The notes under the pieces were generated by a model that worked only from the letters and a program-made list of their open reading frames with translations, did no database searches and was not told the DNA's origin. Below, piece by piece: positions 26,828 to 35,636 of a stretch of 64,000 nucleotides of DNA. Source of the stretch: a virus; IMG/VR virus record IMGVR_UViG_3300013286_000725, positions 1-64,000 of that record. One strand, 5' to 3'. Positions within the stretch are counted from its first letter, which is position 1; the number at the start of each line of letters is the position of its first letter. Made by a program: the position numbers and the translations under genes.

Positions 26828-29069
26828 AAAAGCCATAGATGTTAGCAAAAAACTCAAACACGAATATCTCACTATTGAGCATTTATTGTTTGCCATGCTA
26901 TGCGAAGAAAGTTTTTCCAACTGTTTAACAGGATATGGCTCTGATCCAGAGCCTATTAAAAAGAATTTAGAAACATATCTTAAAACACAACTAACTGAAA
27001 TTACCACTAGCAACGAAGAAACTAAACCTCGTAAAACACAAGCTGTTGAGCGTGTGCTTAATAGATCGTTTACACAGGTATTGTTTAATGGTCGTCAAAA
27101 GATCGAACCTACTGATGTATTTTTAGCCATGATGAGCGAAAAGCGCAGTCATGCTAACTACTATATTCAACAGGCCAATATTGATAAAGATAAATTTGCT
27201 GAGTATCTTAACAGTGAAGGCGTAACTGTGACTAGCAGTAATGACGAAGAGGGCATTGAACCCCGTGATGTTCAAGGCGAAAAAGCTCTGCGGGCATTTA
27301 CTACAAATCTTAACGAAGCGGTCAAGAAGAATAAAATTGATCCGGTAATTGGTCGTGTAGAAGAATTAGAAAATACAGCACTGGCGTTGGGTCGCCGCAC
27401 AAAATCCAATGTACTACTAGTGGGTGATCCGGGTGTGGGCAAGACTGCTATAGCAGAAGGACTTGCTCATAATATTGTTAATGGTGCAGTTCCCGAATTT
27501 CTTAAAGAATACACAGTGTACACCTTGGACATCAGTGCCATGCTTGCTGGTAGTAAATATCGCGGTGACTTTGAAGAACGATTCAAAGCAGTTATCAAAG
27601 TTCTCGAAAAGAAAGGCAAGACTGTGCTGTTCATTGACGAAGCACACATGATCAGTGGTGCAGGTGCAGGCGGTCAAAACAGCAGCAACGATCTTGCCAA
27701 CATGATGAAACCTGCATTGAGCAAGGGCAATATCAAAGTTGTAGCGTCAACTACTTGGGAAGAATATCGCAAGTACTTTGAAAAAGATCGTGCGCTTATG
27801 CGTCGATTCCAACGCATCACTGTTGACGAGCCTACAGCAGCAATGGCTATTGAAATCTTACAAGGCATTAAAAAATATTACGAAGAATTTCACAAAGCTA
27901 CTATCAGCGACGATGCTATCAAAGTGGCTGTCAAGTTGTCAGTAAAGTATCAAACAGATAAAAAGTTACCGGATAAAGCTATTGACTTAATTGATTGTGC
28001 TTGTTCAAGATTTAATCTACAATTAGAACCAAGTCGAATTGTCAACGAAGCCAGTATTCAATATGAGATTAGTCGTATGCTGAACATGCCTATTGAAACT
28101 ATTGCCGAACAAGAAAGCAGTAATCTAGTTAATCTTGAAGCACAACTTAATCAAGAAGTCTACGGGCAAGAAACTGCTGTTACTGAAATTGTAGATAAAA
28201 TTCTTGTTAGCCAAGCAGGGTTAAAAGCAGAAAACAAACCGGTTGGATCTTTTGTATTCATGGGCCCGACCGGTACTGGTAAAACAGAAACTGCCAAAGC
28301 ATTGGCCAAGCACTTGGGTGTTAAACTTGTACGATTTGACATGAGTGAATACCAAGAAAAACATTCGGTGGCTAAACTTATTGGTAGCCCTCCTGGTTAT
28401 GTCGGCTTTGAAGAAAATGCAGGATTACTGATTACCAAGGTTCAAGAGAATCCCAACTGTGTATTGTTGTTAGACGAGATTGAAAAATCACATCCAGATG
28501 TTTCAACTATCCTATTACAAATGATGGACAATGGTTTTATTACAGGATCAAATGGAAAACAAGCAGACTGTCGTAATTTGATTCTTATTATTACAACCAA
28601 TGCAGGAGCACAGGACTCTGAGAAAAACGCTATTGGGTTCGGTAGTCAAGAAAAGTCATATACTGATGAAGCATTGAAGAAGTTTTTTGCTCCTGAGTTC
28701 CGAAACCGTTTAGATGCGGTAGTTACCTTTGGGAAGTTGACCAAAGAAGTAATGATCAAGATTGTTGGTAAATTTATGGTTGAGATTAAAGACCAGATCG
28801 CCGATAAAAATATTAAAATTAACATTACTAACGAAGCTATTGATTGGTTAATTGAAAAAGGATTTGATAGCAAAATGGGTGCCCGACCATTACAGCGAGT
28901 TATTGACAAGGAAATCAAACGACCAATGAGTCGCATGATGTTGTTTGGTAATTTGAAAGGTGGTGGCAGTCTAAACATTGATGCAGTTGATTCCAAATTG
29001 GTATTAACTGATACATCAATTGAAGCAAGGATCACTGTTGATGAAACTAGACCCATCGATAGTTATTAA
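26790..29069 (+). CDS. clpA: ClpA-type AAA+ unfoldase
   Basis: A 759-residue double-ATPase, the same size as E. coli ClpA (758). The N-domain has the Clp repeats (LEYLTIEHLLFAML-type sequence, residues 10-150). Nucleotide site 1 is GDPGVGKT (212-219) with VLFIDEAHMI; site 2 is GPTGTGKT (492-499) with VLLLDEIEKSH. The IGF tripeptide at 615-617 sits where ClpA carries its ClpP-docking IGL loop. No ClpP gene is in the window, so it probably docks on host ClpP and redirects degradation. It is co-transcribed with dnaJ and def. Confidence 0.93.
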   Translation: MVEPSQELQLVFEKAIDVSKKLKHEYLTIEHLLFAMLCEESFSNCLTGYGSDPEPIKKNLETYLKTQLTEITTSNEETKPRKTQAVERVLNRSFTQVLFNGRQKIEPTDVFLAMMSEKRSHANYYIQQANIDKDKFAEYLNSEGVTVTSSNDEEGIEPRDVQGEKALRAFTTNLNEAVKKNKIDPVIGRVEELENTALALGRRTKSNVLLVGDPGVGKTAIAEGLAHNIVNGAVPEFLKEYTVYTLDISAMLAGSKYRGDFEERFKAVIKVLEKKGKTVLFIDEAHMISGAGAGGQNSSNDLANMMKPALSKGNIKVVASTTWEEYRKYFEKDRALMRRFQRITVDEPTAAMAIEILQGIKKYYEEFHKATISDDAIKVAVKLSVKYQTDKKLPDKAIDLIDCACSRFNLQLEPSRIVNEASIQYEISRMLNMPIETIAEQESSNLVNLEAQLNQEVYGQETAVTEIVDKILVSQAGLKAENKPVGSFVFMGPTGTGKTETAKALAKHLGVKLVRFDMSEYQEKHSVAKLIGSPPGYVGFEENAGLLITKVQENPNCVLLLDEIEKSHPDVSTILLQMMDNGFITGSNGKQADCRNLILIITTNAGAQDSEKNAIGFGSQEKSYTDEALKKFFAPEFRNRLDAVVTFGKLTKEVMIKIVGKFMVEIKDQIADKNIKINITNEAIDWLIEKGFDSKMGARPLQRVIDKEIKRPMSRMMLFGNLKGGGSLNIDAVDSKLVLTDTSIEARITVDETRPIDSY

Positions 29070-29676
29070 GCCCACTAGCAAGTTATTTTTTAACAAATAC
29101 AAATACAAAATTGTAGTTGTTAATAAAGGATCGTCTTGGTTTAGAGGTAATGATCTTGATCATGTAGAACAACGATTAGGAAATACCACTTCCTCCTTAA
29201 CATGGGAGAGAAATCTAGACAAGACTGATCGTGAATATAATCAAAAATTGTTGTTACTGTTTAGGCAATGTAATGATTATGAGTTGCGAATAGAAAATCC
29301 TTATCTGAGCTTCTACACCAATACTGAAAAGGATGTTGGCAAGTTGGCTAAAATTGATGTTCTTAAGGTAAAATATGCAGTAATGCCCGATGCTAAAAGT
29401 CAACTGATTCTTAACCAACACACTGTGATTGTTAAGAGATTGGATTTTGCTTACAAAGTCAGTATGGGGCGTACTACACAAGAATTTGTTAGCTTTATCA
29501 ATTGGTGTGAAGATAACCCTAAAATACGCATGCCCAGGCGTGTAAAACAGGATTTAGCCAAGTCATACAGTTGGGGTGGCGGGCATTTCTATGTCAAAGA
29601 CGAAAAAACACTACTTATGGTTAAGATGTTTGTAGGCAGCTGGATCAACAAAGTCGAACAGGTAGTCAAAGCATAA
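29041..29676 (+). CDS. Hypothetical protein
   Basis: Start ATG 29041 (AAGGATCACTGTTG upstream), giving 211 residues and overlapping the clpA end by 29 bp; TTG 29020 is the alternative. It is a basic, mixed alpha/beta protein (PTSKLFFNKYKYKIVVVN; YSWGGGHFYVKDEKTLLMV). I see no motif that fixes a function. Being last in the dnaJ-def-clpA operon, it could be a substrate adaptor, but that is only positional. Confidence 0.6.
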   Translation: MKLDPSIVIKPTSKLFFNKYKYKIVVVNKGSSWFRGNDLDHVEQRLGNTTSSLTWERNLDKTDREYNQKLLLLFRQCNDYELRIENPYLSFYTNTEKDVGKLAKIDVLKVKYAVMPDAKSQLILNQHTVIVKRLDFAYKVSMGRTTQEFVSFINWCEDNPKIRMPRRVKQDLAKSYSWGGGHFYVKDEKTLLMVKMFVGSWINKVEQVVKA

Positions 29677-29691
29677 ATCAAAGCTAGTACC

Positions 29692-29733
29692 AAAGACTCC
29701 TTTTGCGATAAATATCATAAGAGGAGTCTTTTT
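29692..29733 (+). terminator. Rho-independent terminator with a late-promoter box in its loop
   Basis: A 10-bp stem, AAAGACTCCT (29692-29701) / AGGAGTCTTT (29722-29731), then TT. The 20-nt loop contains GATAAATA. The downstream stem arm also supplies the AGGAG ribosome-binding site of the next gene. Confidence 0.7.
29707..29714 (+). promoter_or_regulatory. Candidate late promoter (GATAAATA) inside terminator loop
   Basis: GATAAATA is placed 27 bp before the ATG at 29741. It would start the rightward late unit 29741-34320. Confidence 0.45.
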
Positions 29734-29740
29734 ATGACTT

Positions 29741-30094
29741 ATGGGTTTTATGCGTTTATTTGAACTATATCACAACAATGTACATCGTAAAGAGTTTGAT
29801 CTTAAAGATGATCTAATGTACTTTATGAACAACGATCCTGATTTCTATCGTCAGGAAATGCATCCTTTTGCGCACAAATTCAAACAACATGCTCTAGCAG
29901 GCCGGCATGTGATACCAAAGGCATTTGCACCTTTAGTCAAGCGTGGATTTGATCATTATAAAAATACCTTTCAAGTACACGGGATCGAAGATCAATTAGA
30001 TGATAACGACCTCGAAGAAATATGTGAACAGTTACACGGACAGGAAATGAAAAACTTCCACGACGAAACTGCAAAGGCAAGTGAGTCCAAATGA
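29741..30094 (+). CDS. Hypothetical protein with LxE-type N-terminus
   Basis: A 117-residue acidic protein. The start is ATG 29741 (14 bp after AGGAG); ATG 29750 is the alternative and would begin MRLFELY. The N-terminus has the same flavour as the next genes (MRLKELYEA, MLLRELL, MFLRELTE). The body is helical and His/Asp-rich (FMNNDPDFYRQEMHPFAHKFKQH). It overlaps the next gene by 4 bp. Possibly a packaged internal head protein. Confidence 0.6.
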   Translation: MGFMRLFELYHNNVHRKEFDLKDDLMYFMNNDPDFYRQEMHPFAHKFKQHALAGRHVIPKAFAPLVKRGFDHYKNTFQVHGIEDQLDDNDLEEICEQLHGQEMKNFHDETAKASESK

Positions 30095-31224
30095 GATTAA
30101 AAGAACTGTATGAGGCAGTGGCTGGGGTAGGTCGTAAATATCAGCACATTGAAGACCTAGTGTTTACCAATGGATCTACTGGCGGACTACATGCTATTGA
30201 AAGACTGCGCCATATGACACAAGCAGGCGGCAACATTGAATTAAAATGGGACGGAAGTCCTGTGGTCTATTGGGGCAAGGATGATCAAGGCCGTTATAGC
30301 CTGATACCAAAAAATGCCTGGGAATACCTAAAGCGTGGCAAGACTGAAACTGCCGACGGTACCAGTACTGTAATGAACTCGGCCGAAGATGTTCGCAATT
30401 TTATTTTGAAGACTGGCAAAGTAAAACCAGGTGAAGAAAAACAAAGACAAAACTATGCTAAGAAAATGGCCGACCTTTGGCACTACTTTTCTGACGCTAG
30501 TCCTCCAAAAGGGTTTATAGAAGGCGGTATCTTGTTTAGTCCAGAAAAGCCTGCTGTGCTTAATCCCAAAACAAAAGAATACGATTTCACTCCCAACATT
30601 ACCAGTTTTCATATTCCCAAAGACAGTGAGTTAGGCAAGAGCATTGGCAAAGCCAAAGTAATGGTAGCGGCTACAGGTTTTTATCCTACCTTGGGCAGCA
30701 GTGACGAACAGCGTTTTCCCAATGCAGAGCAACTGTCCACAGGCACTGTGATTGTGCAAGGTACAACTTATGTTGAGCAACCTCCACAAACTGACGGGAG
30801 AGGATTAGACTATGCTGAACAGTTTATACAACAACACGCTGCAGAGATAGACGGATTTTTACAAGGCCAGCCCGGATTAACCAAACCCGGTGATGTGTTA
30901 TACAAATTCTTTAATCAAAATTTGCGTGTGGCCGGAGTCAAACAAAAGTTTGTTGACTGGGTCACTCAGAACTTGTCAGCGGGCCAGGCAGAAAAAGTTA
31001 TTCGAGATCCTAGAATTAATGTTGTACTTGATGCTGTTGAAATGTTAACTGCTGAGAAAATGAAAATTATTGGCGAGCTGAGCCAAGGTACACACGGCAA
31101 CATTAGACAAACTAAACCTGAGGGATATGTACAAGCGCATCCTGGCACAGGTTTTAAAAATGATTTACCTGGACAATTTGTCAAAGCAATTGATCAAGCC
31201 AATTGGGCTCCGAGGAAAGACTAA
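30091..31224 (+). CDS. KxDG-motif nucleotidyltransferase/ligase-like protein (DUF6267-like)
   Basis: A 377-residue protein beginning MRLKELYEA. KWDGSP (52-57) fits motif I of covalent nucleotidyltransferases such as ATP-dependent DNA/RNA ligases, where the Lys carries the AMP. FIEGGILF in the middle could be motif IIIa/IV. Related proteins occur in T4-like phages of marine hosts as DUF6267; the activity has not to my knowledge been assigned. It is coupled by TAATG to a second nucleotidyltransferase-like gene. Ligase activity is inference. Confidence 0.65.
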   Translation: MRLKELYEAVAGVGRKYQHIEDLVFTNGSTGGLHAIERLRHMTQAGGNIELKWDGSPVVYWGKDDQGRYSLIPKNAWEYLKRGKTETADGTSTVMNSAEDVRNFILKTGKVKPGEEKQRQNYAKKMADLWHYFSDASPPKGFIEGGILFSPEKPAVLNPKTKEYDFTPNITSFHIPKDSELGKSIGKAKVMVAATGFYPTLGSSDEQRFPNAEQLSTGTVIVQGTTYVEQPPQTDGRGLDYAEQFIQQHAAEIDGFLQGQPGLTKPGDVLYKFFNQNLRVAGVKQKFVDWVTQNLSAGQAEKVIRDPRINVVLDAVEMLTAEKMKIIGELSQGTHGNIRQTKPEGYVQAHPGTGFKNDLPGQFVKAIDQANWAPRKD

Positions 31225-32657
31225 TGCTACTAAGAGAATTATTAAACAGAACCGGAGAAGGCAAGTCCGCAGTAGTAGGATGGGGTCGAGGTATGGGGCA
31301 TCGTGGACATATGATGTTGGCCAGTAGTGTTATTACACAGGCTGACGAAACAGATGCCGATCCTTACTTTGTTGTTAGTCGTACTGTAGGTAAAGACGAT
31401 CCTATTACACCTGACGAAAAAATGGACATCTATAAAAAGGTATTTCCCAAACATGGCCATATTTTCCATACAGCCACAGACGAAATGCCCGACCTGACTC
31501 GAGTGTTAACCAAACTAGCCGATCACGGATATACAGATGTAACTGTTGTTGTAGGTGCTGACCAAGTCAAAGCACTAAGTTATGTAAAAAACTATAACGG
31601 TACTCCAAATAAAGCAGGCGAGATTCCCTACAATTTTGACACATTAAATGTTATTGCTCGTCAAGAAACTAACGACCCTAGTCGAGAAGAAGAAGGTCCT
31701 CGTGCTACGCCAATGCGCAGTGTGCTGATGGATCCCAAAGCTAGTGAAGAAGAAAAGTTTGCCGCATGGCGCGATGCTATGAGTCCAGAACTAAGTGATG
31801 ACGAAGTCCGTGATTTGATGGCCAAAGCACAGACTCGTATGAGTGATCCTGCATTTGGCAAGAAGACAAAAGCCGTGGCAGAAGACGACCTCATGGAAGG
31901 TCCAGAACTTGCATCTACACTTAAACACATTGTAGACAACGGCAAGTACATCACACAGGTATACGACAATTTAAAACAGATGGCCAAGAAGTTTGTTGAC
32001 AGCCGCGGCGACCTAAAAGGTTTTGCCATGATGGCGGGCGGTGTTGGTAGTCGTTGGTATAATGATTTTTACTTTAACAAATTACAAACAGAGCTGTATG
32101 CGCTAACCAAACAATCATCCAAGTATGCTAGCGACTTGCATGTGTTCTTAAAAAGTTCTACCGAAGATCGAGATAGAAAAATCAGCTTTACTGAAATCAG
32201 CAGATCACTTCCGCCTATCCTATACAAAATGGGACAGCGTATGGGTAACAAAGAGTTATCACATTTTGCTGCCAGCTGGAATAATCGTAGACAAGATTAC
32301 GAAGCATACTTGGATCAAATTGAAGCAGAAGCTGGTATGGATGATGACAGTGGCTATTATGAGCCTAAAATTAAACCAGAACGCGATCATACTAGCGGCA
32401 AACAAAATGCACAAGCAGATACATTGATTAATCAAGCAATTAAAGATCATGTTCCCGTCAGCCATCAGGGTGAAGTTAGAAATATGATTAATAAATTGCC
32501 CATGAATAGCAGATTTGCCGCACTAGAAAAAGCAATTAATAAATTTAAAGCAGTGGAAGAAGAAGCAGCTGGTGTTGGCATTCTTACTAAACAAAATACC
32601 ACTGCTGATGTAGGTCCAGGTACATTAGGAAAAATGTTAAGAGCATTTAAATTATAA
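31224..32657 (+). CDS. HxGH-family nucleotidylyltransferase fused to a helical domain
   Basis: ATG 31224 overlaps the previous stop, giving 477 residues. Residues 15-175 match the cytidylyltransferase-like fold: GRGMGHRGH (21-29) with the HxGH motif, VSRTVGKDDPI, VVVGADQVK and RATPMRSVLM in place of the usual ISxTxxR. Such enzymes transfer nucleotidyl groups to phosphate acceptors (NMN, phosphopantetheine, CTP-linked alcohols). Residues 200-477 are helical and unassigned. The N-terminus (MLLRELLNRTGEG) resembles its neighbours. Confidence 0.72.
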   Translation: MLLRELLNRTGEGKSAVVGWGRGMGHRGHMMLASSVITQADETDADPYFVVSRTVGKDDPITPDEKMDIYKKVFPKHGHIFHTATDEMPDLTRVLTKLADHGYTDVTVVVGADQVKALSYVKNYNGTPNKAGEIPYNFDTLNVIARQETNDPSREEEGPRATPMRSVLMDPKASEEEKFAAWRDAMSPELSDDEVRDLMAKAQTRMSDPAFGKKTKAVAEDDLMEGPELASTLKHIVDNGKYITQVYDNLKQMAKKFVDSRGDLKGFAMMAGGVGSRWYNDFYFNKLQTELYALTKQSSKYASDLHVFLKSSTEDRDRKISFTEISRSLPPILYKMGQRMGNKELSHFAASWNNRRQDYEAYLDQIEAEAGMDDDSGYYEPKIKPERDHTSGKQNAQADTLINQAIKDHVPVSHQGEVRNMINKLPMNSRFAALEKAINKFKAVEEEAAGVGILTKQNTTADVGPGTLGKMLRAFKL

Positions 32658-32872
32658 TGGATGAACTTGACTATATAAAAAAATTAGCCGGTGTTACACC
32701 ATTTCCAGGTCTTAAAGAATATTCTATCAATGACGGAAGTAATGTTAGTGTTACTGGAAATCAAAAAGCACAGCTGATGAAACAACACGATATTAGGCCG
32801 GGAACTAAAGAGTGGTTTAAGTTATGGTTTAGTCGACCATACCTAACGGGCGAGAAGCCAATAGGAGACTAA
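32657..32872 (+). CDS. Small hypothetical protein
   Basis: A 71-residue protein coupled to the preceding gene (TAATG). It opens MDELDYIKKLAGVTPF and contains GTKEWFKLWFSRPYLTG near the end. Short proteins ending in a W..LWFS..YLTGE.P pattern are typical T4-like orphans. Function unknown. Confidence 0.55.
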   Translation: MDELDYIKKLAGVTPFPGLKEYSINDGSNVSVTGNQKAQLMKQHDIRPGTKEWFKLWFSRPYLTGEKPIGD

Positions 32873-32873
32873 G

Positions 32874-33506
32874 ATGAGTTTTGAATTTGATTTTACAGTT
32901 GAAAAATTACATAACTGTGTACACAAGAATAAAGAAATTAATTTATGGTACAATGCCATGACAGAATACTTGCCTAAGTTTGAAATTACTACGCCTGCCC
33001 GTGTTGCAGGATTTGTGGCACAATGTCAGCATGAAAGTGCAGACTTTACTGCGCTACAAGAAAACTTAAACTATGGTGCAAAAGGATTAATGAGTATTTT
33101 TAAAAAGTACTATCCAGATGAAGCACTGGCCAAGGCACATGAGCGCAAGCCAGAGTTGATTGCTAATCGAGTATACAGCGGCCGAATGGGCAATGGTACA
33201 GAAGCATCAGGCGATGGATGGAAGTTCCGTGGTCGTGGCATATTACAACTAACTGGTCGTGCAAACTATACACAGTGCAGTCGTGATTTGTTTGGAGATG
33301 ATACTCTAGCACAAGATCCAGATTTGTTACGCACACCTGAATATGCTATATTAAGTGCCTGCTGGTTCTGGCACAAGAATAGTCTTAACGCTATTTGTGA
33401 CAAAGGCGATATTGTATTGCTTAGTAAAAAGATCAACGGTGGTACTATTGGTTTAGAAGACCGTATCAGTCACTGGAATATTGCTTTAGATCAATTTGAA
33501 GAATAA
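32874..33506 (+). CDS. GH19-family endolysin (chitinase-like lysozyme)
   Basis: A 210-residue single-domain enzyme. QHES (52-55, with Glu54 as the likely general acid) and GWKFRGRGILQLTGRANY (115-132) are the signature of GH19 lysozymes and chitinases, which in phages cleave peptidoglycan. No signal peptide is visible, so export would need the holin (candidate at 24858). It lies in the block of putative internal virion proteins, apart from the other lysis genes, so it could also be a virion-associated enzyme. Confidence 0.9.
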   Translation: MSFEFDFTVEKLHNCVHKNKEINLWYNAMTEYLPKFEITTPARVAGFVAQCQHESADFTALQENLNYGAKGLMSIFKKYYPDEALAKAHERKPELIANRVYSGRMGNGTEASGDGWKFRGRGILQLTGRANYTQCSRDLFGDDTLAQDPDLLRTPEYAILSACWFWHKNSLNAICDKGDIVLLSKKINGGTIGLEDRISHWNIALDQFEE

Positions 33507-33507
33507 T

Positions 33508-34320
33508 ATGTTTTTAAGAGAGCTAACAGAAAACTTTGCAGACGGTCGCAATCCAGAACATAAGGGCGACAGTCGTAGACACGGCATTCCTAAACATGCC
33601 AGTCTAAAGTCATTAGATAAAATTGCACATCAAGGCGGACGCAAAGGACAGCTGGCTCATTGGCAAGCTAACATGCGCAGAGGTAGAATGAAGGAAGACA
33701 TTGACAGTCCAGACCTTGTTGATATACTGGCTAAATTTTTACCTTTCTGCATGAAGTCATTAGAACTAAAACAGTTGCCTAAGATCAAATTAGAAAAGCA
33801 GATAAATGCAGGACCACAGCCTACCTTTGGCATGTTTGATCCAGATGCTAGTACAATTACACTAGGCATTAGTAATCGTCATCCTTTGGATATTATTCGA
33901 ACACTGGCTCACGAACTAGTACACTATAGACAAGCTGTTGAAAATAGGTTAAATGACGAAAGTGGTACTACAGGCAGTGATGAAGAAAACGAAGCCAACG
34001 CAGGTGCTGGTATATTACTGCGTAGTTTTGGCAAACAACATCCGGAATTTTTTGCGGTAAAGCCTATATCACTCAGTGAGGAAATGATGAGAATACAAGA
34101 ACTAGTACAAGAAGATGCCACCGCAGGCGGAACAAGTGCAGGAGCAATTGCCACTGTGCCTAATCCGCATGTGGCCATTGGAAATGTTAAAAAATATGGA
34201 AAAGGTGCGTCTGCAAAGCCACCTAAGGCAGCACAGGCTTTAAACAAAGACGGCACTGCTAAAAATGCCCTAGATTTGCCAGGCGCAAGTTTAATGGGCG
34301 GCAAGTTACTGAAACGATAA
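33508..34320 (+). CDS. HExxH metallopeptidase-like protein
   Basis: ATG 33508, giving 270 residues. HELVH (135-139) with a downstream EENEANAGAG fits a zincin-type active site with a third ligand. The N-terminus MFLRELTENF again shows the LxE pattern, followed by a basic segment (SRRHGIPKHASLK) and a Gly/Ala-rich C-terminus. It may be a packaged protease or a structural relative without activity. The gene ends inside the late-promoter box of the next unit. Confidence 0.65.
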   Translation: MFLRELTENFADGRNPEHKGDSRRHGIPKHASLKSLDKIAHQGGRKGQLAHWQANMRRGRMKEDIDSPDLVDILAKFLPFCMKSLELKQLPKIKLEKQINAGPQPTFGMFDPDASTITLGISNRHPLDIIRTLAHELVHYRQAVENRLNDESGTTGSDEENEANAGAGILLRSFGKQHPEFFAVKPISLSEEMMRIQELVQEDATAGGTSAGAIATVPNPHVAIGNVKKYGKGASAKPPKAAQALNKDGTAKNALDLPGASLMGGKLLKR

Positions 34321-34323
34321 ATA
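34316..34323 (+). promoter_or_regulatory. Candidate late promoter (GATAAATA)
   Basis: GATAAATA overlaps the stop of the HExxH gene and lies 22 bp before the ATG at 34346. Confidence 0.45.
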
Positions 34324-34345
34324 TAAAGATATTGGAGAATTCGCA

Positions 34346-35632
34346 ATGCAAGACACTTTTAACCAACACCCAGATGATCACGAAGCAAAAATGGCGCGTG
34401 CTGATCTATTTAAATGCGCACAGTACAGCTTTAAACTATTCAAAATGATCCACGAGGACATGGAACTTGAGGGCTGGGTACAGGCCAAGATTACCAAAGC
34501 CGCTGACTATATTGCTAGTGTATTCCACTACATGGAATACGAGATGAAGATCAGCGAGTACGGTGACAACTTAGAAAATGCAGACATGTACTCAGAAAGT
34601 ATTCGTCGTGTGTTTGAGCAGAAACTGATGGAAGCTAAAACAAAAGCTGCCAAAGTTAAAGCTATGGAGTCTAAGTGTTCAGGTTGCGGCAAGCCGATGC
34701 CCAAGTGCTCATGCGATGATAAAATAGATGAAGAACGCAGTTCAACTGGTGGTGAGATTACAAAGACCAAAACAGGTCTACGCCATGCACACAATCCAAA
34801 TCGTTTCAGTGACGAGCCACATGCAGAACCTGCAAGCAAGGTCAAATCAAAATCTGCAGCAGAAAAGGCAAGCGACCGAGCTATGGACAAAGCAGACGAG
34901 AAAGACTCAAAAGCATTTGGTAAAGCTAACCCAGGCAAGCAGACTATCATGAAGGGTGGTGTAAAAACTACTAACGAAGGTGTTACTGACCACAAGCCAT
35001 GTCCGCCAATGTCGCATGTTAAGAAAATGTGCCAAGATGGAAAGAGTGTAGCAGAAATTTGCAAAATGCATCCAGATTGTGATCAAAAAGAACTAAAACA
35101 AATGGTAGCTGATTGCAAAAAGAAATTGTCAGAGAGTGCCAAGCCAGATTTCCTAGACATGGACAAAGATGGCAACAAAAAAGAAACAATGAAGAAAGCA
35201 GTTGCCGACAAGAAAGCAGGTCCCAAGAAAGGTGTCAATCCATTTGCTAAAGTAAAAGAAGGAATGGCTCCTATGGATCCAGACGGTGCCACTGCGCCTC
35301 CTCCAAAAGGTAAAGACGGACAGTACCCTATTGTAACATCGGGACCACACAAAGGCAAGCGTTGGAGTCCTAAAACTCCAGGACCAACAAATGCAGCATT
35401 TAAAGAAGCTGCTGCCAAGTGCAATCACTCACCAAAGGGCAAAAGTTGCCCAGTTCATGGTCTAAAAGAATGCAGTGGCATGTATGAAGGTGACAAATTT
35501 GATCCGTTGAAGCATGTTAAGAATCCTACACAAGGCGAGAAAGATGCTGCCAAAGATGTCAAGCGCGGTAGCTACGCAGATCGTGCAGCCATGTTAAAGT
35601 CAGCAGAAGCTGACGGTCGTTTAAAGAAGTAA
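34346..35632 (+). CDS. Lys/Asp-rich putative internal head or structural protein
   Basis: A 428-residue protein with a helical N-terminal domain (residues 15-95), then low-complexity Lys/Glu/Ala sequence containing three Cys clusters (CSGCGKPMPKCSC at about 111-123; CPPMSHVKKMC at about 216-226; CNHSPKGKSCPVHGLKEC near residue 368). The phrase KPDFLDMDKDGNKKETMKKA is of a type often met in T4-like phage head-associated proteins. The cysteine groups could bind zinc. It has a good RBS (TTGGAG) and a candidate late promoter. The role is unproven. Confidence 0.6.
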   Translation: MQDTFNQHPDDHEAKMARADLFKCAQYSFKLFKMIHEDMELEGWVQAKITKAADYIASVFHYMEYEMKISEYGDNLENADMYSESIRRVFEQKLMEAKTKAAKVKAMESKCSGCGKPMPKCSCDDKIDEERSSTGGEITKTKTGLRHAHNPNRFSDEPHAEPASKVKSKSAAEKASDRAMDKADEKDSKAFGKANPGKQTIMKGGVKTTNEGVTDHKPCPPMSHVKKMCQDGKSVAEICKMHPDCDQKELKQMVADCKKKLSESAKPDFLDMDKDGNKKETMKKAVADKKAGPKKGVNPFAKVKEGMAPMDPDGATAPPPKGKDGQYPIVTSGPHKGKRWSPKTPGPTNAAFKEAAAKCNHSPKGKSCPVHGLKECSGMYEGDKFDPLKHVKNPTQGEKDAAKDVKRGSYADRAAMLKSAEADGRLKK

Positions 35633-35636
35633 ATGT

